The notes under the pieces are model-generated. The model worked only from the letters and a program-made list of their open reading frames with translations, searched no databases and was not told the DNA's origin. From Gammaproteobacteria bacterium LSUCC0112 (GTDB taxonomy: Bacteria > Pseudomonadota > Gammaproteobacteria > Pseudomonadales > Pseudohongiellaceae), in contig SPIB01000002.1 of NCBI GenBank assembly GCA_004535785.1, forward strand, positions 350,320 to 414,319: a stretch of 64,000 bases of DNA. The letters run 5' to 3'. A program made the position numbers and the translations under genes. Positions 46,293 to 55,410 of this stretch are shown here, piece after piece (the first letter of the stretch is position 1; each line of letters starts with the position of its first letter).

Positions 46293-48472
46293 CGCGTTTG
46301 CAGATCTTCTGCCAATGCAACCGCCTTAGAAATCACGTATTGCAGAATGGCTTCTGTGTCAGATTGGTTGAGCTGACCATCAAAGGACACCATACCGCCC
46401 GCAGCCAACTCGCCTCTCAGCACAACAGCATTCCAGGCATCAAGGTTGTGTAAACGCGCAGAATATCGCAGGTCAGGGAAAACACCGGCGCCGTCACTTG
46501 CGGCATTGTTGCCGTGGCAAACGCTGCAGAAACGTCCATAAGCCTGTTCACCCTGCGCCAACATTTCGTTGTTGGCAATCAGCGGCGGCGGATTAAGAGC
46601 GCGTTCTTCAGCAGTGATGACTTGCGTTGGTAACTGATGTGAACCGTTTAACGCGTACACCAGCAGGCGTGAATTGTTGCTGGAGGCACGGGTGGTCGAG
46701 CCCACTGCACCAGGGCCTGTTTGTGGCAAGGCTCTTGATCCGGACAACACCGCAACATACTGAACGCCGTCAATCATATAAGTGGACGGCGCCGCAACGG
46801 TGGATGCTTGGGTGACGGCAGACCAGAGTCGTTCACCGTCGGTATCCCGATAGGCAACAAATTCACCGGCACCATTACCCTGAAATACCAGACCGCCCGC
46901 AGTTGAGACGACGCCCGCTGCATGGGTCGGAATCAACTGTGGCGCCCGCCATACTTCGCGCTGTGCGACCGGGTCCCATGCCAGCAGATAGGCCTGACGA
47001 ACCGGTGCAGCATCGCCAGCGGCTGCAACCAGACGAGCGCCTTCCGCAAAGTCCGTACCGGTATTCCAGCCACGCTCAGAGACCACCATATCCGGCTGAG
47101 CCACATAACCCATGTTGTTTTCGGTTGCTGGCAAATAAACAAGATTGGTTTTCTGACTGTAGGACATCGGATGCCAGTTATGGCCGCCCAGAGGGCCGGG
47201 TTGCACAATCATCGGCACGCCGGTGAGGTTGTAACGGGCTTCCGGTATCTCGACCGGACGACCGGTTTCAAGATCAACGTGGGTTGCCCAGTTTACCGGT
47301 ACAAATTTCTCTGCGGATAACAGACGGCCAGTCAGCGCGTCCAGCACATAGAAAAAGCCGTTTTTAGGTGCCTGCATGACAACCCGTCGGGTTTCGCCGC
47401 CAATCTCAAGATCCGCCACAATGATCTGTTGTGTTGCGGTGTAGTCCCAGGTCTCGCCGGGTGTTGTCTGATAATGCCAGACATAACTACCATCATCGGG
47501 GTTAATGGCGACAATAGAGGTCAGAAATAAATTGTCGCCGCCCCCGGGGCTGCGCAGTTCCTGGTTCCACGGAGATCCGTTACCAACACCGATGTACATC
47601 AGATGCGATTGGGGATCATAGGCCATGGAGTCCCACACTGTGCCGCCCGCACCCATTGCCCACCATTCACCTTTCCATGTCTCTGCCGCCCACTCCAGCT
47701 CAGGTTGTTCAAACCCGTCAGCAGGATTGCCCGGTACGGTGTAAAAGCGCCATTGTTGTTCGCCGGTGGCCGCGTCATACGCTGTGATATATCCGCGCAC
47801 ACCATATTCACCGCCTGCATTACCAATAATTACCTTACCATCAACAATACGCGGTACGCCGGTGATGGTATAAGGTCTGGACTGGTCAACGGTGACCACA
47901 CTCCAGAGTTCCTGACCGGTTTTAGCATCCAGTGCAATCAGACGGCCGTCCAGCGCGCCAACAAACACTTTTCCTTCCCAGACAGCAACACCGCGGTTGA
48001 CAACATCGCAGCACGCATCAACGCCGCGTGCACGATCGACTTGTGGATCATAAGACCACAATAGTCGGCCGGTTTTGGCATCATAGGCTTTGACCATGCT
48101 CCATGCGCTGGTGATGTAAAGGGCGCCGTCTACCATCACCGGCGTTGCTTCCTGCCCACGACTGGTATCCAGATCCGCTGACCAGACCAACCCCAGTTGA
48201 TCGACGTTTTCGGTATTGATTTGATCCAGAGGACTGAAGCGCTGCTCCCAGTAGTTTCGTCCTGCCGCCATCCAGCTACCCGGTTCACTGTCCGCATTGA
48301 TCAGGCGCTGGCTGTTCACGGCAGCCGCATAACTTGCAACCGACTCGACGGGTGCAGCGGTACTTGATGTCGCTGACGGCGCTTGTGTTGCAGCAGGTTG
48401 TTCTGCCGGCCCACACGCTGCCAGCAGGATTGCGGCTGCAGCCAGCAATCCCAGGTTTATGTTTTTTATCAT
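46289..48472 (-). CDS. PQQ-dependent quinohemoprotein alcohol dehydrogenase
   Basis: A 727-residue type II quinohemoprotein. The start MIKNINLGLLAAAAILLAACGP is a lipoprotein signal with lipobox Cys, then a Ser/Thr/Pro linker. The eight-bladed propeller has the vicinal cysteines (DACCDVVNRG), the catalytic Asp in GETWDYTATQ, and several AxDxxTGxxxW repeats. The C-terminal cytochrome c domain has CSVCH. After the catalytic Asp comes Tyr-Thr rather than the extra Asp of lanthanide enzymes, so calcium is expected. It would oxidise alcohols in the periplasm and pass electrons to the respiratory chain. Confidence 0.92.
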   Translation of the reverse strand: MIKNINLGLLAAAAILLAACGPAEQPAATQAPSATSSTAAPVESVASYAAAVNSQRLINADSEPGSWMAAGRNYWEQRFSPLDQINTENVDQLGLVWSADLDTSRGQEATPVMVDGALYITSAWSMVKAYDAKTGRLLWSYDPQVDRARGVDACCDVVNRGVAVWEGKVFVGALDGRLIALDAKTGQELWSVVTVDQSRPYTITGVPRIVDGKVIIGNAGGEYGVRGYITAYDAATGEQQWRFYTVPGNPADGFEQPELEWAAETWKGEWWAMGAGGTVWDSMAYDPQSHLMYIGVGNGSPWNQELRSPGGGDNLFLTSIVAINPDDGSYVWHYQTTPGETWDYTATQQIIVADLEIGGETRRVVMQAPKNGFFYVLDALTGRLLSAEKFVPVNWATHVDLETGRPVEIPEARYNLTGVPMIVQPGPLGGHNWHPMSYSQKTNLVYLPATENNMGYVAQPDMVVSERGWNTGTDFAEGARLVAAAGDAAPVRQAYLLAWDPVAQREVWRAPQLIPTHAAGVVSTAGGLVFQGNGAGEFVAYRDTDGERLWSAVTQASTVAAPSTYMIDGVQYVAVLSGSRALPQTGPGAVGSTTRASSNNSRLLVYALNGSHQLPTQVITAEERALNPPPLIANNEMLAQGEQAYGRFCSVCHGNNAASDGAGVFPDLRYSARLHNLDAWNAVVLRGELAAGGMVSFDGQLNQSDTEAILQYVISKAVALAEDLQTR

Positions 48473-48529
48473 CTTCCCCCCCTGAACATAGGTCTAATAT
48501 TTGTGATTAACCGGAGTCTGTTGTTTGCC

Positions 48530-50359
48530 TTACTGCTTGAGCTTGAATACCAGCACAGCGTTGCCTGGCATTTGACCGAATGTAGCATAACCTGTGCTGA
48601 CAATCATGTAGTCACCACTCAGTACCGGGCCAGTCGCATCAATTGAGCCACCTTTTGCCGCAATCCCGTTGATGGTCTGGTAGTCCTGTACGGTGTTGTA
48701 TTCCCAGATCAGTTCACCTGTTGCCGCATCATGGGCAAACAAGTAACCACTTAATGAACTCGCAATGATCATTCCGTCAGTGCTGGTGACCGGACCGGAG
48801 TACGCGTCCATACATCCCTGCACACCCGTCTGGCATCGTTCTGGAACCGCTGCATACCAAAGCACGTCACCGGTTTTCATATCAATTGCATGTAAACCGG
48901 GCTGACGTGCACTGCCCGCATCGTTGACGCCACCCCGATCAGAGACGGGGACATAAACGATATCGCCGGAAAAGGTCATGCCCCAATGCACACCACCCAG
49001 CGCGCCGCCACGACCTATGCGGGTAGACCAGAGCAGTTCACCTTGATTGTTCGGGTCAAGACCCACCACAACGGCGCCTTTGGTGCCCGCGACGACAATA
49101 TCGCGGCCATCAGACAGTGTTGTCGCCACAATGGGGGCGCCAATATCCACATCCGGACCGGCGTCCGGGCAATTCGGGTGATTACCCCCCATCGCGCACG
49201 CCATGGTAAATGCATCATCTGCCATGGTCTGGTGTATCCACTTGATGTCACCGGTGACCATGTCAAAGGCAATTACCGCATCACTGCTGTCGCTGGCGGG
49301 ACGCGTATAGTTCTGGCCAGAACCTGCGTACACAATTCCCCTGTCAACATCCAAGCTCGGAGCCTGCCAGATCGGTGCGCCAGACGGTGCCATCACTGGA
49401 TTGCCGGCACTGTTAACACCCACCTGGACGGACTCTTCCATGATATAGGTGTGCCATATTTTTTCGCCGCTATTCAGGTCGAACGCAGCGACATTGCCGC
49501 GGAAAGTGCAGCAATGGTGATCTGGCCGGCCAGCAGCACTGACTTCTGCAGAGGACACCGGCACAAAAATACGATCTCCTGCTACAACCGGCGAACCTGT
49601 ACTGCGAGCAAACTGGTGTGGGTCAACTTCGGATTGCCAAACCAACGCGCCACTGCCTGCATTCAAGATGTGCAAATCGTTGGAAGCTACGGCAACGACG
49701 GCAAGGTGTTCGTTACGCTGCTCCGACCAGGCAATGGTGACGGCTGCACGTACTTCCTGTGGTGCCTGATAGGTCCAATAGGCGCAACCGCTGGCAACGT
49801 CCATCGCATAAACCGTGCCCGTTGTGCTGCCCATAAACATCACACCGTTGATGACGCTGGGTTGAGCACGCGCCGCACTGGCATTATCCAGGCCAAAGGC
49901 CCAGACCAGTTCAAGGTCGCTGATGGTGTCGGAGGATATTCGTGTTCCCTCGGAGGACTGAAAACGCGGGTTGCTGTCACCGTTGCCCCAGCCATTCCAG
50001 TTACTGGCCAGATTCAGATCCAATGCTGGCATCGCTTGGTGACAGCGCGCCAGGCCAGCAATGGTATCCGCTTGAATGCGCGATCCGGTCAGGTATTCAG
50101 CCAGCGCAACTCTTTGCTCTTTGCTCAGTGATGCGCCTTGTGGTGCCATGATGCCTTGCGTGAGCGCATTAAAAACACTGTTTGCAGTATACGTTGTCAA
50201 CGCTTCCCGGCGCGGCGTTCGTTCGTCGGTTGGTGCAGCGTGACACATTGCGCAGTACTCGTTGTAAAGACTTTCTCCGTCAAGGTTTTCTGCTGCATTG
50301 GATAACGGCATGACGGCGCTGGTCAGCAAACCAAGCAACAAGCCCAATTGTCTTTTCAT
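48530..50359 (-). CDS. Cytochrome c-PQQ protein like polyvinyl-alcohol dehydrogenase
   Basis: A 609-residue secreted protein. After a signal peptide (ending LSNAAE), the N-terminal cytochrome c domain has CAMCH (about 34-38 of the mature region) and a Met ligand candidate in IMAPQGAS. A PQQ-type propeller follows, with vicinal cysteines in PDHHCCTFRG and W-motifs such as GLDPNNQGELLW. The heme domain is at the front, the reverse of the preceding enzyme; this order and the HHCC block recall polyvinyl-alcohol dehydrogenase. Substrate is unknown. It has GGAG 9 nt before the ATG. It lies 57 bp upstream of the quinohemoprotein gene on the same strand. Confidence 0.85.
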   Translation of the reverse strand: MKRQLGLLLGLLTSAVMPLSNAAENLDGESLYNEYCAMCHAAPTDERTPRREALTTYTANSVFNALTQGIMAPQGASLSKEQRVALAEYLTGSRIQADTIAGLARCHQAMPALDLNLASNWNGWGNGDSNPRFQSSEGTRISSDTISDLELVWAFGLDNASAARAQPSVINGVMFMGSTTGTVYAMDVASGCAYWTYQAPQEVRAAVTIAWSEQRNEHLAVVAVASNDLHILNAGSGALVWQSEVDPHQFARSTGSPVVAGDRIFVPVSSAEVSAAGRPDHHCCTFRGNVAAFDLNSGEKIWHTYIMEESVQVGVNSAGNPVMAPSGAPIWQAPSLDVDRGIVYAGSGQNYTRPASDSSDAVIAFDMVTGDIKWIHQTMADDAFTMACAMGGNHPNCPDAGPDVDIGAPIVATTLSDGRDIVVAGTKGAVVVGLDPNNQGELLWSTRIGRGGALGGVHWGMTFSGDIVYVPVSDRGGVNDAGSARQPGLHAIDMKTGDVLWYAAVPERCQTGVQGCMDAYSGPVTSTDGMIIASSLSGYLFAHDAATGELIWEYNTVQDYQTINGIAAKGGSIDATGPVLSGDYMIVSTGYATFGQMPGNAVLVFKLKQ

Positions 50360-50619
50360 GTAAAGCCACTCCTGAACACTGTCTTTCCGAGAAATGAGAG
50401 CTGACAACTAGCGTTGAATTTGATCAGGTCATCGTTGTCAGGCGAGCGAGATGTTACCTGAAACAACCGTCAAAACGAACACTTGTTCAATCGGGATGCG
50501 ACCGATGCCCAACCAGCTGCGCTGGCTGCATTACCGCTCTTTGGTGTATAGTCTCCGCCATCAAAAAACCAATGACAGAGCACGATACCTGATCGCTGAT
50601 ATCCAGACAGGAGCTTCTT

Positions 50620-51570
50620 ATGCTGATTAGATTTCATCTGGATGCACAGCAGTATCTGATTCCCGCGCAGGAAGACTTCACCAGTAAAACGCTGGGCGCT
50701 GCGCTGTGGCTCGATCTGGTAAATCCTGACGATGAAGAACGCGAGTTGATGGAAAGTCTGCACAGTCAGCCTTTGCCGGATACCGAGGATGTGGAAGAGA
50801 TTGAGGCATCTGCCCGCTCTTATCAGGATGAGGCAGGATTGCATGTGCATTCATTGTTCTTGCACAAAGTGGATGAGCGTCACCGTAATACCAGTGTCGC
50901 ATTCACACTGACCGATACCCAGTTGATCACGTTGCGTGAACGTGAAATTCCGGCGTTCAGACTCTTGCGCATGAGAGCCAGGCGTCAACGCGGCCTGGCA
51001 GAAGATCCGGTTGCAATTCTGCTGGCTCTGTTTGAAATCAAAATCGACGACCTCGCTGACACCTTGGAAGAGGTTTATACCCAACTGGAAGAGACCAGCA
51101 ATCTGGTGCTGGAAGATAATGACAGCCCGATTGAAGATGCTCTTGATGAACTGGCGCGTCAGGAAGATACCAACGGCAAAGTCCGCCTGTGCCTGATGGA
51201 CACTCAGCGTGCGCTGAGCTTTTTGTTACGCCGCGGCAAACTGTCTGCAGACCATGCTGAAACCGCCCGGGAGTTATTGCGGGATATTGATTCACTGTTA
51301 CCGCATAACAGTTTCGTGTTTGACAAAATCAACTTTCTGATGGACGCCGCCCAGGGATTTATCAGTATCAAACAAAGCCAGATCATCAAAATATTCTCCA
51401 TCGCAGCCGTGGTTTTCCTGCCGCCCACCGTGATCGCCAGCATTTACGGGATGAATTTTGATTTGATGCCTGAATTGCAATGGCAATTGGGATATCCGTG
51501 GGCGCTGGGTTTGATGTTTCTGTCAGGCGTTGCTCCGTATGTCTTTTTCAAGTTAAAAGGATGGCTGTAA
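50620..51570 (+). CDS. corA: CorA-type divalent cation transporter
   Basis: A 316-residue CorA. A large acidic and coiled-coil cytoplasmic domain (1-250) is followed by two membrane helices with the signature YGMNF between them (IASIYGMNFDLMPELQW), which forms the pore entrance. CorA takes up magnesium; zinc efflux by ZntB-type relatives is the alternative. A TATAGT -10 lies at 50547, about 70 bp upstream. It stands 36 bp ahead of a nucleotide-carrier-like gene. Confidence 0.88.
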   Translation: MLIRFHLDAQQYLIPAQEDFTSKTLGAALWLDLVNPDDEERELMESLHSQPLPDTEDVEEIEASARSYQDEAGLHVHSLFLHKVDERHRNTSVAFTLTDTQLITLREREIPAFRLLRMRARRQRGLAEDPVAILLALFEIKIDDLADTLEEVYTQLEETSNLVLEDNDSPIEDALDELARQEDTNGKVRLCLMDTQRALSFLLRRGKLSADHAETARELLRDIDSLLPHNSFVFDKINFLMDAAQGFISIKQSQIIKIFSIAAVVFLPPTVIASIYGMNFDLMPELQWQLGYPWALGLMFLSGVAPYVFFKLKGWL

Positions 51571-51606
51571 AACAACAGAGTCGCCGACCTGCAATGAGGA
51601 CCGACT

Positions 51607-52974
51607 ATGACAAACGCCTTGCACTCGTTGATCAATCGCTCCATCAATATCAGAGAGGGTGAAGGGCCGGCGCTTTTCCTGTCTGGACTGTATTATTTTG
51701 TACTGCTGTGTGCGTACTACATCATCCGCCCTATTCGGGATGACATGGGTGCTGCGGGGGGTGTCGACAACCTTGCATGGCTGTTTACCGGTACGCTGAC
51801 CGGCATGATGATTCTGCACCCTATCTATTCAGCAATTGTCAGTCGTATGCCCCGCCGTCAGTTTATAGCAGTGGTATATCGCTTTTTTATGGCGCAACTG
51901 GTGCTGTTTTATCTCCTGTTTCAGAGTCTGGAGGGTGTCAGTGAAATCTGGGCTGGCCGTGTGTTTTTTGTTTGGACCAGCGTATTTAACCTGTTCGTAA
52001 TTTCTGTATTCTGGTCACTGGTCAACGATATTTTTCGTCCGTCCCAAAGCAAGCGTCTGTTTGGTGTGATCGCCGTCGGTGGCACGGCAGGTGCGTTGAC
52101 CGGCTCCGCAATCACCTCGTTTCTGGCTGCGGGACTGGGCGCTATTACCCTATTATTGGTATCAGCCGCATTGTTGGAAGTTGCCGCGTGGGTATCCCGA
52201 TACCTCAGCGACAATGAGCAATCGCTGGCCATGGCGGCAATTGCCGATGAAGCAGAAAAAAAGGACGCGGACATCAGGAATCTGGAGGTGCCGGAAGAAT
52301 CGGTGGTGACACAACAGGTGAGCACCAAACAAACCGAGTTGATTGGTGGTGGCACCTTCGATGGAGTTATGCATGTGCTGCGTTCACCTTACCTGCTGGG
52401 CATTGCGGCATTGATGTTGTTTTTTACCATCGTTTCCACCTACCTGTATTTTATGCAGATTGCGATTGTTAACGAGGCCCTTGGCGATGATCGCGAGGCA
52501 CGCACGCAGTTGTTTGCCAATCGGGATCTGATTGTGAATGCCATCACGCTGATTGTACAAATGTTTCTGACCGGTCGAATTTTACGCTGGCTGGGTATCG
52601 GGGTCAGCCTGGCGCTGTTACCCGTGATCAGTTTCGTCGGGTTCGGATTGCTGGCGGTAGCGCCGGTGTTAGCCGTGGTGATCGGTTTTGATGTATTGCG
52701 ACGCGTAGGCAACTTCGCCATCCAGCGCCCTGCACGCGAATCGCTTTACACGGTCGTGTCCAGAACAGACAAATATAAAGCCAAAAATTTTAACGATACC
52801 TTTGTGTACCGTGTGGGTGATCAGTTAGGTGCCTGGTCGTACACAGCGATGATGTATTTTGGTTTGGGGTTGACTGGTCTGGCATTAACGATGTTGCCGG
52901 TATCGTTGATATGGGTTTTTATAGCTATGTGGCTGGGCACGCAATACAAGGAGAAAAACAAAACGGCTGTATAG
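51607..52974 (+). CDS. ATP/ADP-translocase-like membrane carrier
   Basis: A 455-residue protein with about 12 membrane segments. The start EGEGPALFLSGLYYFVLLCAYYIIRPIRDDMGAAGGV and the segment FVWTSVFNLFVISVFWSLVNDIF are typical of the NTP/NDP-exchange-transporter superfamily (COG3202) found in free-living bacteria as well as in Chlamydia and Rickettsia. A soluble charged loop of about 60 residues (205-265) lies mid-protein. It is not a known ATP/ADP exchanger in free-living bacteria; the substrate is unknown. Confidence 0.75.
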   Translation: MTNALHSLINRSINIREGEGPALFLSGLYYFVLLCAYYIIRPIRDDMGAAGGVDNLAWLFTGTLTGMMILHPIYSAIVSRMPRRQFIAVVYRFFMAQLVLFYLLFQSLEGVSEIWAGRVFFVWTSVFNLFVISVFWSLVNDIFRPSQSKRLFGVIAVGGTAGALTGSAITSFLAAGLGAITLLLVSAALLEVAAWVSRYLSDNEQSLAMAAIADEAEKKDADIRNLEVPEESVVTQQVSTKQTELIGGGTFDGVMHVLRSPYLLGIAALMLFFTIVSTYLYFMQIAIVNEALGDDREARTQLFANRDLIVNAITLIVQMFLTGRILRWLGIGVSLALLPVISFVGFGLLAVAPVLAVVIGFDVLRRVGNFAIQRPARESLYTVVSRTDKYKAKNFNDTFVYRVGDQLGAWSYTAMMYFGLGLTGLALTMLPVSLIWVFIAMWLGTQYKEKNKTAV

Positions 52975-53019
52975 CGCGAGTGCTGCCGCGTCCCAACGAC
53001 ACAGCAGCACGGGTATGCC

Positions 53020-54147
53020 TTAAAAATCAATCACACCAATCAGGGTTACGCTGTTCCTGCTTCTGTCATCGTTGGTGTGCTGAAAACGATCCACGAGGAG
53101 TTGGACTCTTTTTCCGCGCGCAATTTGTCTGACAATCGCAGCGCTGAATACCATGCCGGTCCGATCATCAATCGGAAACGCCATGTTGGTGTCAAACTCA
53201 TAATCAAGTGCCACCTCACCAAAGGCGCTCCAGAGGCCGTCTTGAGAAATATTTTGTGAATAGTTGAACCCCGTGCGAATCAGCGACAAGTGTTCTGTTC
53301 TGCCAAATGGTTCGCTGGTTGCTTGCCCTATACTGTTAATAGCAGGCTCATGATGATTCTGAATCATTTGCAAGGTATTGCTCCACCGCAGAACACTACC
53401 TTCCGGCAACCAATTTAACTGTGCCTGCGTAAAACGCGCCATGAGACCCGCTTGCAAATATTGTCTTGTATACTCGGCATCGCGGGCAATATTCAACCGG
53501 CCTCCCGGTGTTTGCACATTGACTTCGCTTTCGCCTTTGTACATCAGATAGTCAAAACGGACACCCACTGACCACGTCGGATTGATGACCATCCCTGCGT
53601 CAAATCGCGGGCCAAAGGTCTGTCCACGTGCGCGACCGTCAGCATAAAAAACATCAGAACTGCTCTCTTCCGCAGCCAGGCCCAAGCCTATGTACGATCC
53701 GCTGTCTGGTGCATACAGTAAACCGAGATCGAGACGATCACTGCGACTTTGAATCAGCCCTTCTTCTTCCCGACCTGCAACTCTCACCAAGACTCGTGCA
53801 AACAATGGGCGTTCCCAAGCATCTGCAATCGGAATCAATGAGTCATTTTGTGCCGCCCAACTATCTGTACGAGAGTGCATGTCAGATGGCGCAGGCGCCC
53901 CCGGTCTGCCCTGTCGCAATTGCCAGACACGGTTAGCGGTTTGATAACTCACCACGCGATTGACCAACTCCCCCATGTCCCCACCGGCGGAATAAAATCT
54001 GCGAAGCGATGAATCGCCCATGGCTGCCGCCCACTGGCCTCGTACTTGAGGTGTTGCTGACAGCGCTGATGTTGAAAAAGTGATTCCCGCAGCGACTGTG
54101 CATACTACTGCCAAAAATTTTTTATTGATGTATAAGTGCACGACCAC
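53020..54147 (-). CDS. Predicted outer-membrane beta-barrel protein
   Basis: A protein of about 375 residues. A signal peptide (ending TSALSA) is followed by a mature part with alternating hydrophobic residues, many Arg/Asp/Ser turns, and a C-terminal Phe (TLIGVIDF), as expected of outer-membrane barrels. Residues 60-130 form a more polar region. The GTG at 54147 (SD AAGG 4 nt before) and the GTG at 54141 are both possible. I do not recognise the family. It follows the KAS III-like gene by 7 bp. Confidence 0.65.
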   Translation of the reverse strand: MVVHLYINKKFLAVVCTVAAGITFSTSALSATPQVRGQWAAAMGDSSLRRFYSAGGDMGELVNRVVSYQTANRVWQLRQGRPGAPAPSDMHSRTDSWAAQNDSLIPIADAWERPLFARVLVRVAGREEEGLIQSRSDRLDLGLLYAPDSGSYIGLGLAAEESSSDVFYADGRARGQTFGPRFDAGMVINPTWSVGVRFDYLMYKGESEVNVQTPGGRLNIARDAEYTRQYLQAGLMARFTQAQLNWLPEGSVLRWSNTLQMIQNHHEPAINSIGQATSEPFGRTEHLSLIRTGFNYSQNISQDGLWSAFGEVALDYEFDTNMAFPIDDRTGMVFSAAIVRQIARGKRVQLLVDRFQHTNDDRSRNSVTLIGVIDF

Positions 54148-54154
54148 ATTACCT

Positions 54155-55294
54155 TCAGAGTTTGCACAATACCAGGCTGCCAATAGAGTACCCGGCACCA
54201 AAAGAACAAAGCATTCCAATATCACCTTTATTCATATCCTTGTGATGCAAGTTAAAGGCAATAATAGATCCTGCTGACGCTGTATTGGCATATCGGTCCA
54301 GCACTATCGGTGCTTCATCCGCTTCTGGCACCCTGCCTAGCAGCTTTTTTGAGATCAAATGGTTCATATTGATATTAGCCTGATGCAACCACCAACGTCG
54401 GACATCAAGAGGCGTTTTGCCATGCAGGGCCAGATGAGTTGACAGATGATCAGCCGCCATCGGGCAAACTTCCTTGAATACTGATCGACCTTCTTGATGA
54501 AAGAGTTTGTCAGGTCCAAACGGGTCGGAATCAAAGGCTCGTGACATGTAACCAAAGTTTGACCGGATATTATTGGAGTAAAGTGTTTTTGCTTGCGTGC
54601 CCAATATCTCAAACTGGTGATCACTGTGTGCAGTTTCGGCCCGCTCTACAACAATAGCGGTGGCGACATCACCAAAAATAAAATGGCTGTCACGATCCGT
54701 ATAGTTGATTTGTGGAGATACCAATTCGGGATTGATTACCAAAACGGCACGTGCAGAGCCCGAGCTCACCATTTCCCAGGCGCGATGCAGGGCAAATGTC
54801 GCCGCAGAGCACGCAACCAGCATGTCAAATCCAAACCCCTCAATGCCCAGCGCATCTTGTACTTCTATGGCGATCGCTGGATACGCGCGCTCGGTGTATG
54901 CACAACTAACTATAACCGCATCGATATCCTGTGCTGTTTTGCCTGCAGAGGACATGGCGCTGCGCGCAGCATGCAAGGCTATCTCAGCCTGATGACTCAA
55001 TTCGTCTTCTTTGCGCTCCGGAATCACAGGACGCATTCTATTGACGTCGCAAATCCCCTCTTTTATATACACGTGGCGCTGTTTGATGCCACTCGCCTTT
55101 TCAATAAACTCGGCGTCGGATTTCCCGATCGGTTTGAGTTGGCCAGCGTCTATTTCAGCCTGGTGTTCAGTGTTGTACTTGTCTGCGTACGCGTTAAGGG
55201 CTGTCACCAGCTCTTCATTGGTAATAATATGATCAGGTGTCCACAGGCCTAGCCCGCTGATCACCACCCGATCACTTGCCTGATGCAAGCGCAT
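54155..55294 (-). CDS. Beta-ketoacyl-ACP synthase III-like enzyme
   Basis: A 379-residue thiolase-fold condensing enzyme. The triad is Cys162 (VACSAATFA), His304 (WLHQANINM) and Asn336 (RYANTASAG). It is about 60 residues longer than FabH, with an insertion near 30-60 and a charged region at 90-100. This longer form resembles the Pseudomonas enzymes that condense medium-chain acyl-CoA rather than acetyl-CoA. It would shunt acyl-CoA into fatty acid synthesis. It runs into the outer-membrane gene on the same strand. Confidence 0.85.
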   Translation of the reverse strand: MRLHQASDRVVISGLGLWTPDHIITNEELVTALNAYADKYNTEHQAEIDAGQLKPIGKSDAEFIEKASGIKQRHVYIKEGICDVNRMRPVIPERKEDELSHQAEIALHAARSAMSSAGKTAQDIDAVIVSCAYTERAYPAIAIEVQDALGIEGFGFDMLVACSAATFALHRAWEMVSSGSARAVLVINPELVSPQINYTDRDSHFIFGDVATAIVVERAETAHSDHQFEILGTQAKTLYSNNIRSNFGYMSRAFDSDPFGPDKLFHQEGRSVFKEVCPMAADHLSTHLALHGKTPLDVRRWWLHQANINMNHLISKKLLGRVPEADEAPIVLDRYANTASAGSIIAFNLHHKDMNKGDIGMLCSFGAGYSIGSLVLCKL

Positions 55295-55320
55295 TGTTTT
55301 GTTCCTTCTCCCCGATTATG

Positions 55321-55352
55321 AAAAAACCTGCCAACTGTTGTGAGTTGGCAGG
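55321..55352 (-). terminator. Intrinsic terminator of the serine hydrolase gene
   Basis: On the minus strand CCTGCCAACT, a 6-nt loop and AGTTGGCAGG form a 10-bp stem followed by six T. It lies 60 nt past the hydrolase stop and ahead of the KAS III-like gene. Confidence 0.93.
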
Positions 55353-55410
55353 CACATCAATACACAATTCACATATTGGTTTTTTAGGTGTGTATTGTGG
55401 TCAAACTTGT

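Noticed and set aside
46289-48472. Lanthanide-dependent (XoxF-like) alcohol dehydrogenase
   Set aside because: The extra Asp two residues after the catalytic Asp is absent (Asp-Tyr-Thr), which fits calcium enzymes.
48986-50131. A 381-codon open frame on the plus strand, opposite the second PQQ gene
   Set aside because: It is wholly antisense to a gene with signal peptide, heme and PQQ motifs, and its translation has no family features. It arises from codon bias of the real gene.
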